Shown here: piece after piece, positions 27,020-35,016 of the stretch
Layout of the letters: each line of letters opens with the position of its first letter
How positions within the stretch are numbered: the stretch's first letter is position 1
NCBI GenBank assembly: GCA_018823835.1
Contig: JAHJHT010000002.1
Span: forward strand, 1,054,001 to 1,118,000
Length of the DNA: 64,000 nt
From: Alphaproteobacteria bacterium
GTDB taxonomy: Bacteria > Pseudomonadota > Alphaproteobacteria > Rhizobiales > Rhizobiaceae
Direction of reading: 5' to 3'
Position numbers and translations under genes: made by a program
Notes under the pieces: model-generated
What the model was told of the DNA's origin: nothing
Database searches by the model: none
What the model saw: only the letters and a program-made list of their open reading frames with translations

Positions 27020-29014
27020 ATGACCAACGCACTGGCCAATCTGATTGACGCAGACCTGAGCGAGAAGCGGCGAGATCTCTCGCGGCAGGAGCTCCGCGAT
27101 CTCTATCGCGTGGATGGTGCGGCGGAGAGAAAGCAGGCGGCGCGCCAGGGCCTCTGGATCGCCGGACTCGTCTACCTGCTGTTCTCGATCACCGACCTGA
27201 TTCTCATTCCAGACGTCGCGGCCTACACGATCGCAGCCCGCTTCGCCGTCGGCGTCGTGATGCTGACGCTGATCGAACTGCTGTTTCGCTATGACGCCAG
27301 GATCGAGTGGCTCGACGGCACCTGTGCCGTCGGCCTTATCATCGGCTACGCGGGCTGGCTGTACCCGGCGATGATGACGCAGCAGATCCAGACATTCTCA
27401 TACTACATGGTGTTCGGCGCCATCTTCATGATGGGCGCTAACCTGTTTTTCAGTTTCCGCTTCAGGCTGTCGGTCATTTCGTCCGGGATCGTGCTGGCGA
27501 CGTTTTTCCTGGCGCTGCACTTCTTTCCGGCGAGCGGTACCTATCGGCTGGTTTTCGGCACGTTCTACATCTCGTGCTTCACCTTCACCTCCTATGTGAA
27601 CTGGAAGCTCAACGTCGAACGCTACAATGTCTTCCTGAACGCGCTGGAGGCCAGGAACCAGCACAAGGAGGCCACTGAGCGGGGCAAGGCGCTGCTCAGG
27701 CTGTCGCGCACCGACCCGCTGACCGGGCTTGAAAACCGGCGCGCCGTCGATGAGCGCCTGCGCGACTACTGGAGCGACTGGCAGCTGCTCGGCAGCAGCT
27801 TCGTCGCCATCCTCATCGACGTCGACTTCTTCAAGAAGTTCAACGATTGTTATGGCCATCAGGAAGGCGACCGTTGCCTCGTACAGGTGGCCGACGCGCT
27901 GAGCGCCACCATCAAGAAGCACAATGCCTCGATCGGCCGCTACGGCGGCGAGGAATTCATCGTGCTGGCACGCATGGAGCGGAAGGAGCAGGTCGCGCTG
28001 CTTGCCGAGGCGATCCGGCGCACGGTCGAGAACCTTGCCATCGTGCACGAACAGCGCCGCGACGGCATGTCGATCGTTACGGTGAGCATCGGCGCCGCCT
28101 TCACGCGCAGCCAGACGGGGCCGAAGCTCGAAAAGATCATCCACGAGGCCGACCGGGCGCTCTATCTCGCCAAGGCAAGCGGCCGCAACTGCGTGCGCCT
28201 GTTCGACCCGAGCGATCCGCAGAGCAGCGACGAGAGCGAAAACATCGCGGCGCTGCTGAAGATCGCGATCAACCAGGACCTCGTCTCGATGGTCTACCAG
28301 CCGATCCAGAACGTCGATACGGGCCGCCTGGAGGCGGTGGAAGCGTTGATGCGGCTGAGAATGCTGGATGGCACCTCGGTTCCGCCAAGCCTGTTCATCC
28401 CGGTGGCGGAGCGGACGGGGGCGATCCTGGAACTCGGGCGATGGGCGATCCGGACGGTCTGCCACGAGCTCATCCTCGACAATCATGTCAGTCTCGTCAG
28501 CGTCAACGTCTCGCCGATCCAGCTGAGAACGCCGGGCTTCGCGACCTCCGTCGCCGCCATCCTGACCGAGACCGGCGTGACCGGAAACCGTCTGGCCTTC
28601 GAGATCACCGAGGGGCTGGAGATGGAGATGCACTCCGATATCCTGCGCTGCATCAGCGATCTCAAGCTGCTCGGCATCAGGATATGGCTCGACGATTTCG
28701 GCACCGGCTTTGCCGGACTGTCCTGGCTGCGCCTGATCGACTTCGACACCGTGAAGATCGACCGCTCGTTCCTGCACGATTGCCGCTCCTCGCGAGGCCG
28801 GGCGATGCTGAAGGACATCATCGGGCTGATCCGAAACCGCGGTCACAAGATCCTGGTCGAGGGTGTGGAGACGGAAGAACAACTGCTGCTGATGCGCGAA
28901 TTCGGCATCGACAAGATCCAGGGCTACCATATCGGGCGCCCGGCGCCGGCCGACAGTTTCCAGACGAACCCGAGCGCCTACAAGCGACCGGTGCGGGTAT
29001 TGCGATCGGCCTGA
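27020..29014 (+). CDS. Membrane GGDEF-EAL protein (c-di-GMP turnover)
   Basis: This is a 664-aa protein. An N-terminal sensor of about six membrane helices (residues 45-200) is followed by a GGDEF domain with DPLTGLENRRAV and active-site RYGGEEF (GGEEF at about 308-312). The EAL domain keeps E441-A-L, NVSPIQL, FEITEG, WLDDFGTGFAGLSWL, KIDRSF and VEGVETEEQ, so both cyclase and phosphodiesterase sites look intact. The inhibitory I-site RxxD before GGEEF is absent (KKHNASIGR in its place). It would make and break cyclic di-GMP in response to a membrane signal, controlling adhesion or motility. Confidence 0.93.
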   Translation: MTNALANLIDADLSEKRRDLSRQELRDLYRVDGAAERKQAARQGLWIAGLVYLLFSITDLILIPDVAAYTIAARFAVGVVMLTLIELLFRYDARIEWLDGTCAVGLIIGYAGWLYPAMMTQQIQTFSYYMVFGAIFMMGANLFFSFRFRLSVISSGIVLATFFLALHFFPASGTYRLVFGTFYISCFTFTSYVNWKLNVERYNVFLNALEARNQHKEATERGKALLRLSRTDPLTGLENRRAVDERLRDYWSDWQLLGSSFVAILIDVDFFKKFNDCYGHQEGDRCLVQVADALSATIKKHNASIGRYGGEEFIVLARMERKEQVALLAEAIRRTVENLAIVHEQRRDGMSIVTVSIGAAFTRSQTGPKLEKIIHEADRALYLAKASGRNCVRLFDPSDPQSSDESENIAALLKIAINQDLVSMVYQPIQNVDTGRLEAVEALMRLRMLDGTSVPPSLFIPVAERTGAILELGRWAIRTVCHELILDNHVSLVSVNVSPIQLRTPGFATSVAAILTETGVTGNRLAFEITEGLEMEMHSDILRCISDLKLLGIRIWLDDFGTGFAGLSWLRLIDFDTVKIDRSFLHDCRSSRGRAMLKDIIGLIRNRGHKILVEGVETEEQLLLMREFGIDKIQGYHIGRPAPADSFQTNPSAYKRPVRVLRSA

Positions 29015-29035
29015 AGGCGGCCGCCCTGCCCGCGA

Positions 29036-29986
29036 CTAGCCCGCGAGCTTGAAGCCGTACATCGGCGCGGCGACGCAGCCGAGTTCGCCCTTGTAGGGTT
29101 CGTCGCCGATGGTGAAGTCGAACTCCTCGCCGCCAAGCGATGCCCAATGCGCGATCGCCGCGTCAAAGACCTGCAGTCCCGGCGACGATGGTCCGCAGGC
29201 CTTGTAGTCGCAAGCCAGGACCAGATAGCGGAAACTGCGCCCGTCACGAAGGCCGAAAAGGACCGCGATGGCGCGGCCGCCTGCCGAGAGGCTGAACGTG
29301 TCGGCGAAGCCATGGCGTGCGCCCCCGTTTGCGACATCGATATAGAAATCCAGCCCGTGACCGGTCTGCAGCGGGTCGTCGGAAAAGAGGCCGCGACGCC
29401 AGGACTGCGCCTGGAGGAATGCCTCGCGGACCACAGGACCCGTCAAAGACTTCAGTTCCAGTGGGCTTGCGAGCTGTCGTCGCTTGCGGCGCAGGTCGCC
29501 AAGGCGCCGGCTGCTGAAGTGGCTGCCCGCCCCGCCGGCAATGGGCAGCGCGTGCGCATGGAAGGACAGCCTGGCGGGAGCGACGCCGAGAAGTTCGCGC
29601 CATTGCGGCGCGTGTTCGGCGCGCACCGGCCCGACTGACAGCGGGTGAGGGCCGATGGTCTCGCGAAGCTTTGCAGCCAGACCCGGATCCGCTGCAATGG
29701 CGCCGGGCCTGGCCACCACGCAGGCATAGTCGGTGACGCCGAGAAAGGCGTATTCGACAGAGCCATCGGCGTGCCTCACCAGCGGCAGGACGAGATCGAG
29801 ACGGCCGGTTTCGCGGTCGTGACCGAGAACGATCAACGGCTCGACGCGGTTCGCCGGCGGGAGCCGGCGGTAGAAGGGCTGCAGCCAGCACGGATGCTGA
29901 AAGGCGGTCGCCCCGGCCGTGGCCAAGAGATCGAGATACTCTGCCGAGGCGAAATCGAAACTACCGCGTGCCGACAGCTGCATCAT
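29036..29986 (-). CDS. GNAT-family acyltransferase (CelD/BioF2-like)
   Basis: This is a 316-aa protein with the double-GNAT (FemAB-like/BcsL-CelD, PF13480) layout. The N-terminal half contains ATAFQHPCWLQPFY; the C-terminal half contains RKRRQL, GLDFYIDVANGGARHGFADTFSLSAGGRAIAVLFGL and FDFTIGDEPYKGELGC. The family transfers acyl or aminoacyl groups in polysaccharide, cell-wall and peptide modification. The start overlaps the ATP-grasp stop (ATGATGA), so it is the last coupled gene of the candidate peptide-modification cassette. Confidence 0.8.
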   Translation of the reverse strand: MMQLSARGSFDFASAEYLDLLATAGATAFQHPCWLQPFYRRLPPANRVEPLIVLGHDRETGRLDLVLPLVRHADGSVEYAFLGVTDYACVVARPGAIAADPGLAAKLRETIGPHPLSVGPVRAEHAPQWRELLGVAPARLSFHAHALPIAGGAGSHFSSRRLGDLRRKRRQLASPLELKSLTGPVVREAFLQAQSWRRGLFSDDPLQTGHGLDFYIDVANGGARHGFADTFSLSAGGRAIAVLFGLRDGRSFRYLVLACDYKACGPSSPGLQVFDAAIAHWASLGGEEFDFTIGDEPYKGELGCVAAPMYGFKLAG

Positions 29987-30966
29987 CCGCGGGCCGGGCC
30001 GAAGAGCCGGCGCAGCGGCTTCTGCTGGCGCCGCAGCAGCGGATCGTCGAGCACGACCGTGCCCGTTCCCGAGCCGTCGGCCGCAAGAAGGGCGGCGCGC
30101 AGGCGGTCCTCGGCGCCGAGCTGGGTTTCCAGACGGTCCGGATGGGTTCTCCGCAACAGCGCGCGCCGCGATCCGTGTTTCGGGTTCGTGTTGATTTCGT
30201 AGATCTGCGGACGCCCGGCCACGATGGCGAAATCGGCGCGGCCATAATCGACGCGGGCCAGGTCGAAGGCACGGCGCAGGATCGCGCGAAACCGGCCGTT
30301 GGCGACAAAATCCCGCTCCGCCTCGAGGAAGCCGCGGTAACCGGGGTGCTCGTGCAGGCGGGACTCGTGCTTCTGGTCCTTGACGATCCATTCGAAGCCG
30401 ACCGCGGCATGGTGCTCCACCAGGGTGTCGCCGGCCCTATAGGTCGAAAAGCGGGCCCAGACGCCCGGGCTGACCTCCTCACCGGCATATTCGATGACGA
30501 TCTTTCCGGCGAGCGAAACACCGTCCCGTTGCATGGCAAGGATGCATGCATCGAGCCCGGCCTGGTCCTCGATCAGTTCGATCGCTGCGGACTTGTGGTC
30601 GAAAGTGTTGCGGATGAAGACGGGGAAGCGTGCGGGACGGGGCGATCCATCGCAAGGCCAGGCGGTGAAGTCATTGATGCCCTCCGTGTTGAGGAGCTTC
30701 AGCAGGGCCAGCCGTCCGCGCACATGCGCCGGATGGTTGAGCACAAGCGACCCGGCGCCTTCCAGCCGCGCCGCGATGGCTGCCGCGAGCGACAGTTCGA
30801 AATCCGACAGGCGCTCGTGGTCGGTAAAGATCCATGTGCCGCCCGGAATCCGGCGTCGCGTGAACAGGTCTTCGTAGGTCCATTGGCGGCACTTCCTGCG
30901 CCCCAGGTCCCGCACCAGCCGGCGGACCGTATAGCGATGCGACCGGGTGGTGACGAAGTTGATCAT
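29983..30966 (-). CDS. ATP-grasp family ligase-like protein
   Basis: This is a 327-aa protein. Its second half is ATP-grasp-like: SLAGKIVIEYAGEEVSPGVW, GFEWIVKDQKHESRL and the metal-binding end ADFAIVAGRPQIYEINTNPKHGSR. The N-terminal part (about 110 aa) is divergent. It overlaps the glycosyltransferase gene (ATGA) and the GNAT gene. ATP-grasp enzymes activate carboxylates for amide or ester bonds; in peptide clusters they make macrolactones/lactams or add amino acids. The role here is inferred from neighbours. Confidence 0.8.
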   Translation of the reverse strand: MINFVTTRSHRYTVRRLVRDLGRRKCRQWTYEDLFTRRRIPGGTWIFTDHERLSDFELSLAAAIAARLEGAGSLVLNHPAHVRGRLALLKLLNTEGINDFTAWPCDGSPRPARFPVFIRNTFDHKSAAIELIEDQAGLDACILAMQRDGVSLAGKIVIEYAGEEVSPGVWARFSTYRAGDTLVEHHAAVGFEWIVKDQKHESRLHEHPGYRGFLEAERDFVANGRFRAILRRAFDLARVDYGRADFAIVAGRPQIYEINTNPKHGSRRALLRRTHPDRLETQLGAEDRLRAALLAADGSGTGTVVLDDPLLRRQQKPLRRLFGPARG

Positions 30967-32252
30967 GTCGTGGCAAACGTGTCGGCGGCGACCCTATGGC
31001 CGTCCGCCTGCAGAACCTCGCGATAGAGCGCTGCGGTAGCGGCGGCCGATCGGGCGACAGAAAAGGCCTTTACCCGCTGATGGCCGCGGATGATCGCGCG
31101 CTGGCTGATTACCGGGTCGTCGAGGATGGCCAGCACCTGGCGGACGAGCGCGTGCCTGTCACCCGCGGAGACCAGACAGATGGCGGGCGGGTCGCCGGCA
31201 ACCTCGGGGATGCCGCCGACCGCGTAGGCGACGGCTGGCAGGCCGGAGGCCATGGCCTCCAGCAGAACACTGCCGAATGCCTCCCGCCGTGACGGCAGGA
31301 CCAGCGCGTCGGCGATCTGCATCGCCGTCCTGATCTCTTGTCGCGGCAGGAATCCCGTTACGGCCCAGTTGCCTTCGGGGCATTGGCGGCGCAGCGCAGC
31401 CTCCAGCCGGGGACGGTCCGGCCCATCGCCGCAGACGAGCAGAAACCCATTGCCGCCGGCAAGTTCCCGCGCGAGGAAAGGCAGGTCTCGCCAGCCCTTC
31501 TCCGGGCTGATGCGACCGACATAGGCGACCGTCCGGCCGGAGTCCGGAACACCGTATCGCTGCCTGAAGATCTGACGATGCTCGGCGCCGGTCCGGACAA
31601 GGAACTCGTCGGCATGAACCGCGTCGGACACCGTGCGGAGCTTGTCGCGCCCAAGACCGAGGATTCGGGCGGCGTCGCCGGTCGCCTGGGCCGTCAGGCC
31701 AACGACCCGGTCGGCACGCCGCAGGGCCGCGCGCTCGATCCAGAGCGTGACGTCGAACGGCGATCCGTCCAGGCGCAGCAAGCGTTGCAGGCCGCCCCAG
31801 AGGGCGGTGTTCAGCGATACGACCACCGGCGGCCCGGCGATGCCGAGGACAAATGCCAGAACCCGGCACCAGACCGAGTGGTTGAAGTGGATGTGCACAA
31901 GGTCGTAGCTGCCGCGCGTTCTGGCGAGCAGCCCCATCACGCCGAGAAACCAGCCGAATGACAGGAGGGAGCCGGCGAGCACGCGCGGGAGATGCGGTCC
32001 GACGGCCCGGACGTCAATGTTTCGGCCGATACGAAAGCGGCGCGGGCTGCCGGGAATGTAGCTCGTGCCCACCGTCTGCTCGATGCCGGGCCCGTCGAGC
32101 GCGGTGGCGATGGTCCAGGTCTGGACCTGCAGGCCGCCGACGGGATCGAAGGCAACGGGCAGCGAGCCGTCGCGATGGAAATGCGGGGTCAGCCTCAACA
32201 CCCTGATCGGTTCTGCTCGGGGCACAGAATGCATGGTGACAGGAACCCGCAT
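30963..32252 (-). CDS. Glycosyltransferase family 4
   Basis: This is a 429-aa GT-B glycosyltransferase. VGGLQVQTWTIATAL marks the acceptor domain; the donor site is TVAYVGRISPEKGWRDLPFLA, PDRPRLEAAL and VLPSRREAFGSVLLEAMASGLPAVAYAVGGIPEV (catalytic E-x7-E region). It transfers a sugar from a nucleotide-sugar donor. In this run it could glycosylate a peptide or build a polysaccharide. A second in-frame ATG at 32234 is possible. It overlaps the ATP-grasp gene by 4 bp. Confidence 0.88.
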   Translation of the reverse strand: MRVPVTMHSVPRAEPIRVLRLTPHFHRDGSLPVAFDPVGGLQVQTWTIATALDGPGIEQTVGTSYIPGSPRRFRIGRNIDVRAVGPHLPRVLAGSLLSFGWFLGVMGLLARTRGSYDLVHIHFNHSVWCRVLAFVLGIAGPPVVVSLNTALWGGLQRLLRLDGSPFDVTLWIERAALRRADRVVGLTAQATGDAARILGLGRDKLRTVSDAVHADEFLVRTGAEHRQIFRQRYGVPDSGRTVAYVGRISPEKGWRDLPFLARELAGGNGFLLVCGDGPDRPRLEAALRRQCPEGNWAVTGFLPRQEIRTAMQIADALVLPSRREAFGSVLLEAMASGLPAVAYAVGGIPEVAGDPPAICLVSAGDRHALVRQVLAILDDPVISQRAIIRGHQRVKAFSVARSAAATAALYREVLQADGHRVAADTFATT

Positions 32253-32345
32253 TGTCGCAAGCCGCGATCAGCCGGATCGGCGGAGAGGGCATGATGCTGG
32301 TCACCGAGCGCGCCGTCAACCGAGCGATGCGGCAGTAGGCGCCTG

Positions 32346-33266
32346 CTACTCGGCGGACTGGGGGCTGGCCGCGGCGGGCCGGGGGATCGCGCGCTCGACC
32401 AGGAGAATATAGAGGCCGGCACACATGATGACGACGATGCCGAGAGCGGCGATGCCGTCGGGCAGATCGCGGAAGACAAGCCAGCCGACGGCGGTCGCAA
32501 GCGGGATTTCGAGATACTGGATCGGCGCCAGGGTCGCCGCCGGCGCGAAGCGCAGCGCCCAGGTCATCAGCAGGTGGCCGAGCGTTCCAAGCACACCGAC
32601 ACCAAGCAGCAGTGCCCATTCCTCGGTGCCGGGCAGCATGACCTCGAAGAACGGCAGTCTTGCGTGGGCGAACAGCAGGGCAATGGGTGCCAGGATCAGC
32701 GTCGAGACCATGCCGCTCAGCGCCTGCAGGACAATCGGGTCATTCTCCCGCGCGAGCTTGCGGCTTACCAGCATGAAGAGCGCAAAGACGAAGGCGACGA
32801 GAAGCGGAAGCAGGGCCGGCGCGCCGACCGCCGCGAAACTCGGCTGCACCACCAGCAGCGTGCCGGCAAAGCCGACCGTGCAGGCGAGCAGCCTGTGCCA
32901 GCCGACCTCCTCCGAAAGCACCAGCCAGCCGAGCAATAGCATGATGAACGGCATCACGAAGGCCATGGCGACCGCGTCGGCCAGAGGCAGGAAGCGCAGC
33001 GCGGTAAACATGGCGCCGAGACCGATAATGTGCAGCAGAGAGCGGAGGACGGTCAGCTTGAAGGCGCCACGCGTCAAGCTGAGGCGGCGGCCGGTCAGCC
33101 AGATGACGGGCAGCAGGAGCAGACCTTGCGCGGCAAAGCGCACGAGCAGCATCTCGGAAAGGGGTACCCTGCCGCCGAGCAGCTTGGCCATGGCATCGGC
33201 GACCGGCGCCATGGCGCAGAAGCCGATCATCAGCATGATGCCGAGAAGTGGCCGGTCAGCACGCAT
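32346..33266 (-). CDS. EamA/DMT-family exporter
   Basis: This is a 306-aa, ten-helix membrane protein of the drug/metabolite transporter (EamA) family: PVADAMAKLLGGRVPLSEMLLVRF near the front and LGTLGHLLMTWALRFAPAATLAPIQYLEIPLATAVGWLVF near the end. DMT proteins typically export small metabolites. I start it at the ATG at 33266, which overlaps the 92-aa gene (ATG-CGTGC-TGA); the open frame continues to a GTG at 33290. In the cassette it could export the final product. Confidence 0.85.
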   Translation of the reverse strand: MRADRPLLGIMLMIGFCAMAPVADAMAKLLGGRVPLSEMLLVRFAAQGLLLLPVIWLTGRRLSLTRGAFKLTVLRSLLHIIGLGAMFTALRFLPLADAVAMAFVMPFIMLLLGWLVLSEEVGWHRLLACTVGFAGTLLVVQPSFAAVGAPALLPLLVAFVFALFMLVSRKLARENDPIVLQALSGMVSTLILAPIALLFAHARLPFFEVMLPGTEEWALLLGVGVLGTLGHLLMTWALRFAPAATLAPIQYLEIPLATAVGWLVFRDLPDGIAALGIVVIMCAGLYILLVERAIPRPAAASPQSAE

Positions 33267-33534
33267 CGGATTTCGCACGCGTGTCGGCACCGCAGGTGCA
33301 GGCCGGCGGTGCGGCCGGCCGACGGCCGGCGGTCGGGTCGTTGTCGGACAGCATGCCGTCCAGGGCGACGCATGTCATCTCGAGCACATGTCCGAGCATC
33401 GCCAGTCGGCAGTTTCCGGTGTGCTCCGGCAGTTCGTCCATCAGCTGTTGCAGCGGCTCGGCCTGGGCCTGATGCCCAGCCGGCGTTGTCGTACGGGAGG
33501 CCCTGCCCGCGACGGCCTTGCCGGACCCGGTCAC
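33256..33534 (-). CDS. Cys-rich small protein, 92 aa (unknown, coupled to SagB-type gene)
   Basis: A GTG start overlaps the dehydrogenase stop (GTGA) and the stop lies inside the first codons of the exporter gene, so it is held in the operon by overlaps at both ends. The product has five cysteines, four of them in the second half (CTCG and a C-terminal DAC), a helix around LQQLMDELPEHTGNCRLAMLG, and a Pro/Ala linker. I recognise no family. It might be a zinc-binding accessory, recognition or scaffolding protein, or a second substrate. Confidence 0.6.
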   Translation of the reverse strand: MTGSGKAVAGRASRTTTPAGHQAQAEPLQQLMDELPEHTGNCRLAMLGHVLEMTCVALDGMLSDNDPTAGRRPAAPPACTCGADTRAKSDAC

Positions 33535-34586
33535 TGGATACTGGCGCCCGCGCCTTGTTCAATGCCCGGAACCGCCAGCGTCATTGCATAGACGGGCGCA
33601 TCAGTGATCCGCTTGAGGTCGAGAAGCGAGCGTATGCGCGCCTGGGACAGGGCGGCGGTGGGGCAGGCCGTGAGCCCGTGTTGCGTGGCTGCAAGCATGA
33701 CGTTCTGGCCGATATGGCCGGCCTCGATCAGGACCACGCGGTAGGCGTTCGGATCACGATACTTCCACATCGTCCGGCGCAGGTCCGCCGTCAGGACGAT
33801 CATGCAGGGCATTTCATCGGCCCAGTCCTGGCCGCCGATCAGTTCGGAAAGGCGCGGCGTCGCGTCGCTGACGCGGGCCAGGTCATGGTCGAGCGCGGAG
33901 TAGTGATAGATGCCCGGCTCAAGGCCGTCCACATTGCGCACGAAAACATAGGCTTCGTAGGGGTTCCTGGCGCCGCCGGAGGGCGTCATGCCAAGCGGAA
34001 GGCTGCCAACGCAATTCGCCGTGAAGCCGGTGATGCCCATGCCGGCATAGAGGCAGTCGGCAAGCTGCGAAAGACTGATCGAGGGGGCGGCCGCAGCGCG
34101 CACGGTGCGCCGCCTGGCCATCAGTTCGAGCAAGGTGGCTGCCTTGCCGCCGGAAGGCAGCGCGACGCGAGGAAGCGAATCCGGATTGCGCATGAAGAGC
34201 GGCGGCTGCGGCTCGTGCGCCACGCGCTCGATCTGTGCCGCCTCGGACTCCTCGATGCTCATGATATCGGGGTCTTCAAGACAGAAATGCATCATGCCGG
34301 TGGGCACGTTCCAGTGCCACTCGGAGATGTATTCCTCCTCCTTGCGGGCCAGCTCGGACCCTTCGACCACGACGGCCGAATAGCCGATCAGCGCCTCGAC
34401 GGCTTCCGAGTCGCCCTGAAAGGGTCCCTCGACCAGCGCCTCGACGTCGGTCCAGTCGGATGTCTCCGACAGCACGGAGATGAGCCCGGTGTCGCAGCCG
34501 AAAACGCTTTTGGAGAGGTAGTTGCAGCCCAGTATTCCGCCCTCGTGTTGCGTGAATACAAGTGTCCTGGCTGCTCTGATCTGCAT
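33531..34586 (-). CDS. SagB-type FMN dehydrogenase (peptide-maturation nitroreductase)
   Basis: This is a 351-aa protein. A unique N-terminal region (about 125 aa) precedes a nitroreductase/SagB-type domain: ELMARRRTVRAAAAPSISLSQLADCLYAG, PSGGARNPYEAYVFVRNVDGLEPGIYHYS (typical of SagB/ThcOx) and EAGHIGQNVMLAATQHGLTACPTAAL. SagB-type enzymes oxidise azolines to azoles or act as other peptide dehydrogenases in RiPP pathways. No cyclodehydratase (YcaO) is encoded nearby, so the chemistry would differ. The start at 34586 has AGGG upstream; it is 82 bp behind the peptide gene, across a terminator. Confidence 0.85.
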   Translation of the reverse strand: MQIRAARTLVFTQHEGGILGCNYLSKSVFGCDTGLISVLSETSDWTDVEALVEGPFQGDSEAVEALIGYSAVVVEGSELARKEEEYISEWHWNVPTGMMHFCLEDPDIMSIEESEAAQIERVAHEPQPPLFMRNPDSLPRVALPSGGKAATLLELMARRRTVRAAAAPSISLSQLADCLYAGMGITGFTANCVGSLPLGMTPSGGARNPYEAYVFVRNVDGLEPGIYHYSALDHDLARVSDATPRLSELIGGQDWADEMPCMIVLTADLRRTMWKYRDPNAYRVVLIEAGHIGQNVMLAATQHGLTACPTAALSQARIRSLLDLKRITDAPVYAMTLAVPGIEQGAGASIQ

Positions 34587-34600
34587 GGGGCCCTGACGGG

Positions 34601-34643
34601 AAAAAAGGCGGTTGCAGTCGTTGGGGTCGTTACTGCAACCGCC
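34601..34643 (-). terminator. Strong intrinsic terminator / attenuator after the peptide gene
   Basis: A perfect 12-bp stem (GGCGGTTGCAGT / ACTGCAACCGCC) with a 13-nt loop is followed by TTTTTT on the minus strand. It sits between the 27-codon gene and the SagB-type gene. Only part of transcription should read through, giving high peptide and low enzyme mRNA, as in many RiPP and bacteriocin operons. Confidence 0.9.
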
Positions 34644-34668
34644 CGAAAACCGTATGCTCGGGAGGTGA

Positions 34669-34752
34669 TCAGCGCTTGTTGAAAAGCGCGCCCTTCGACA
34701 CAAAGGCAGCAGTCGAGGCGGCAGCGGTGATCACAGGCTTCTTTGCATTCAT
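34669..34752 (-). CDS. 27-aa peptide gene, candidate RiPP precursor
   Basis: An ATG with GGAGA 9 nt upstream is followed by 26 codons and TGA. The product begins MNAKKPVITAAAST and ends GALFNKR; basic ends flank an Ala/Ser/Thr-rich centre, with no Cys. It is far shorter than most RiPP precursors, but its place ahead of a terminator and a SagB-type dehydrogenase fits a precursor. Alternatives: a leader peptide controlling the operon, or a small amphipathic membrane peptide. No sequence match was tested. Confidence 0.6.
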   Translation of the reverse strand: MNAKKPVITAAASTAAFVSKGALFNKR

Positions 34753-35016
34753 CGGACTGTCTCCATTTTGCGAACATCCTTCAGGTGGATGCCTCACGTT
34801 TATGGAGAGCGATTCATTAATAACCCATTAAGACAGAAATAAAATATCCCATCAAATCAGTATAATATTATACGGATTTCGTTCATATCCAACATAAATA
34901 ATTTTATTTCGAGTATAACTTATGGTGAAATAGGCTCGTCGCCGGCTTCGGTAAAATGTATAAACAGCAGTCCGTTGAGTTGGCCCAAATGCAAAAATTT
35001 ATGCTACAGATGCAGC
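34753..35016. promoter_or_regulatory. AT-rich control region of the peptide cassette
   Basis: From 34801 to 34920 only 32 of 120 bases are G or C, in a genome that is otherwise about two-thirds GC. It contains TTAA-N7-TTAA (34817-34831, CtrA-type consensus) and a perfect 14-bp palindrome GTATAATATTATAC (34860-34873). It is the only space between the upstream regulator gene and the peptide gene, so it should hold the cassette promoter. Confidence 0.55.
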
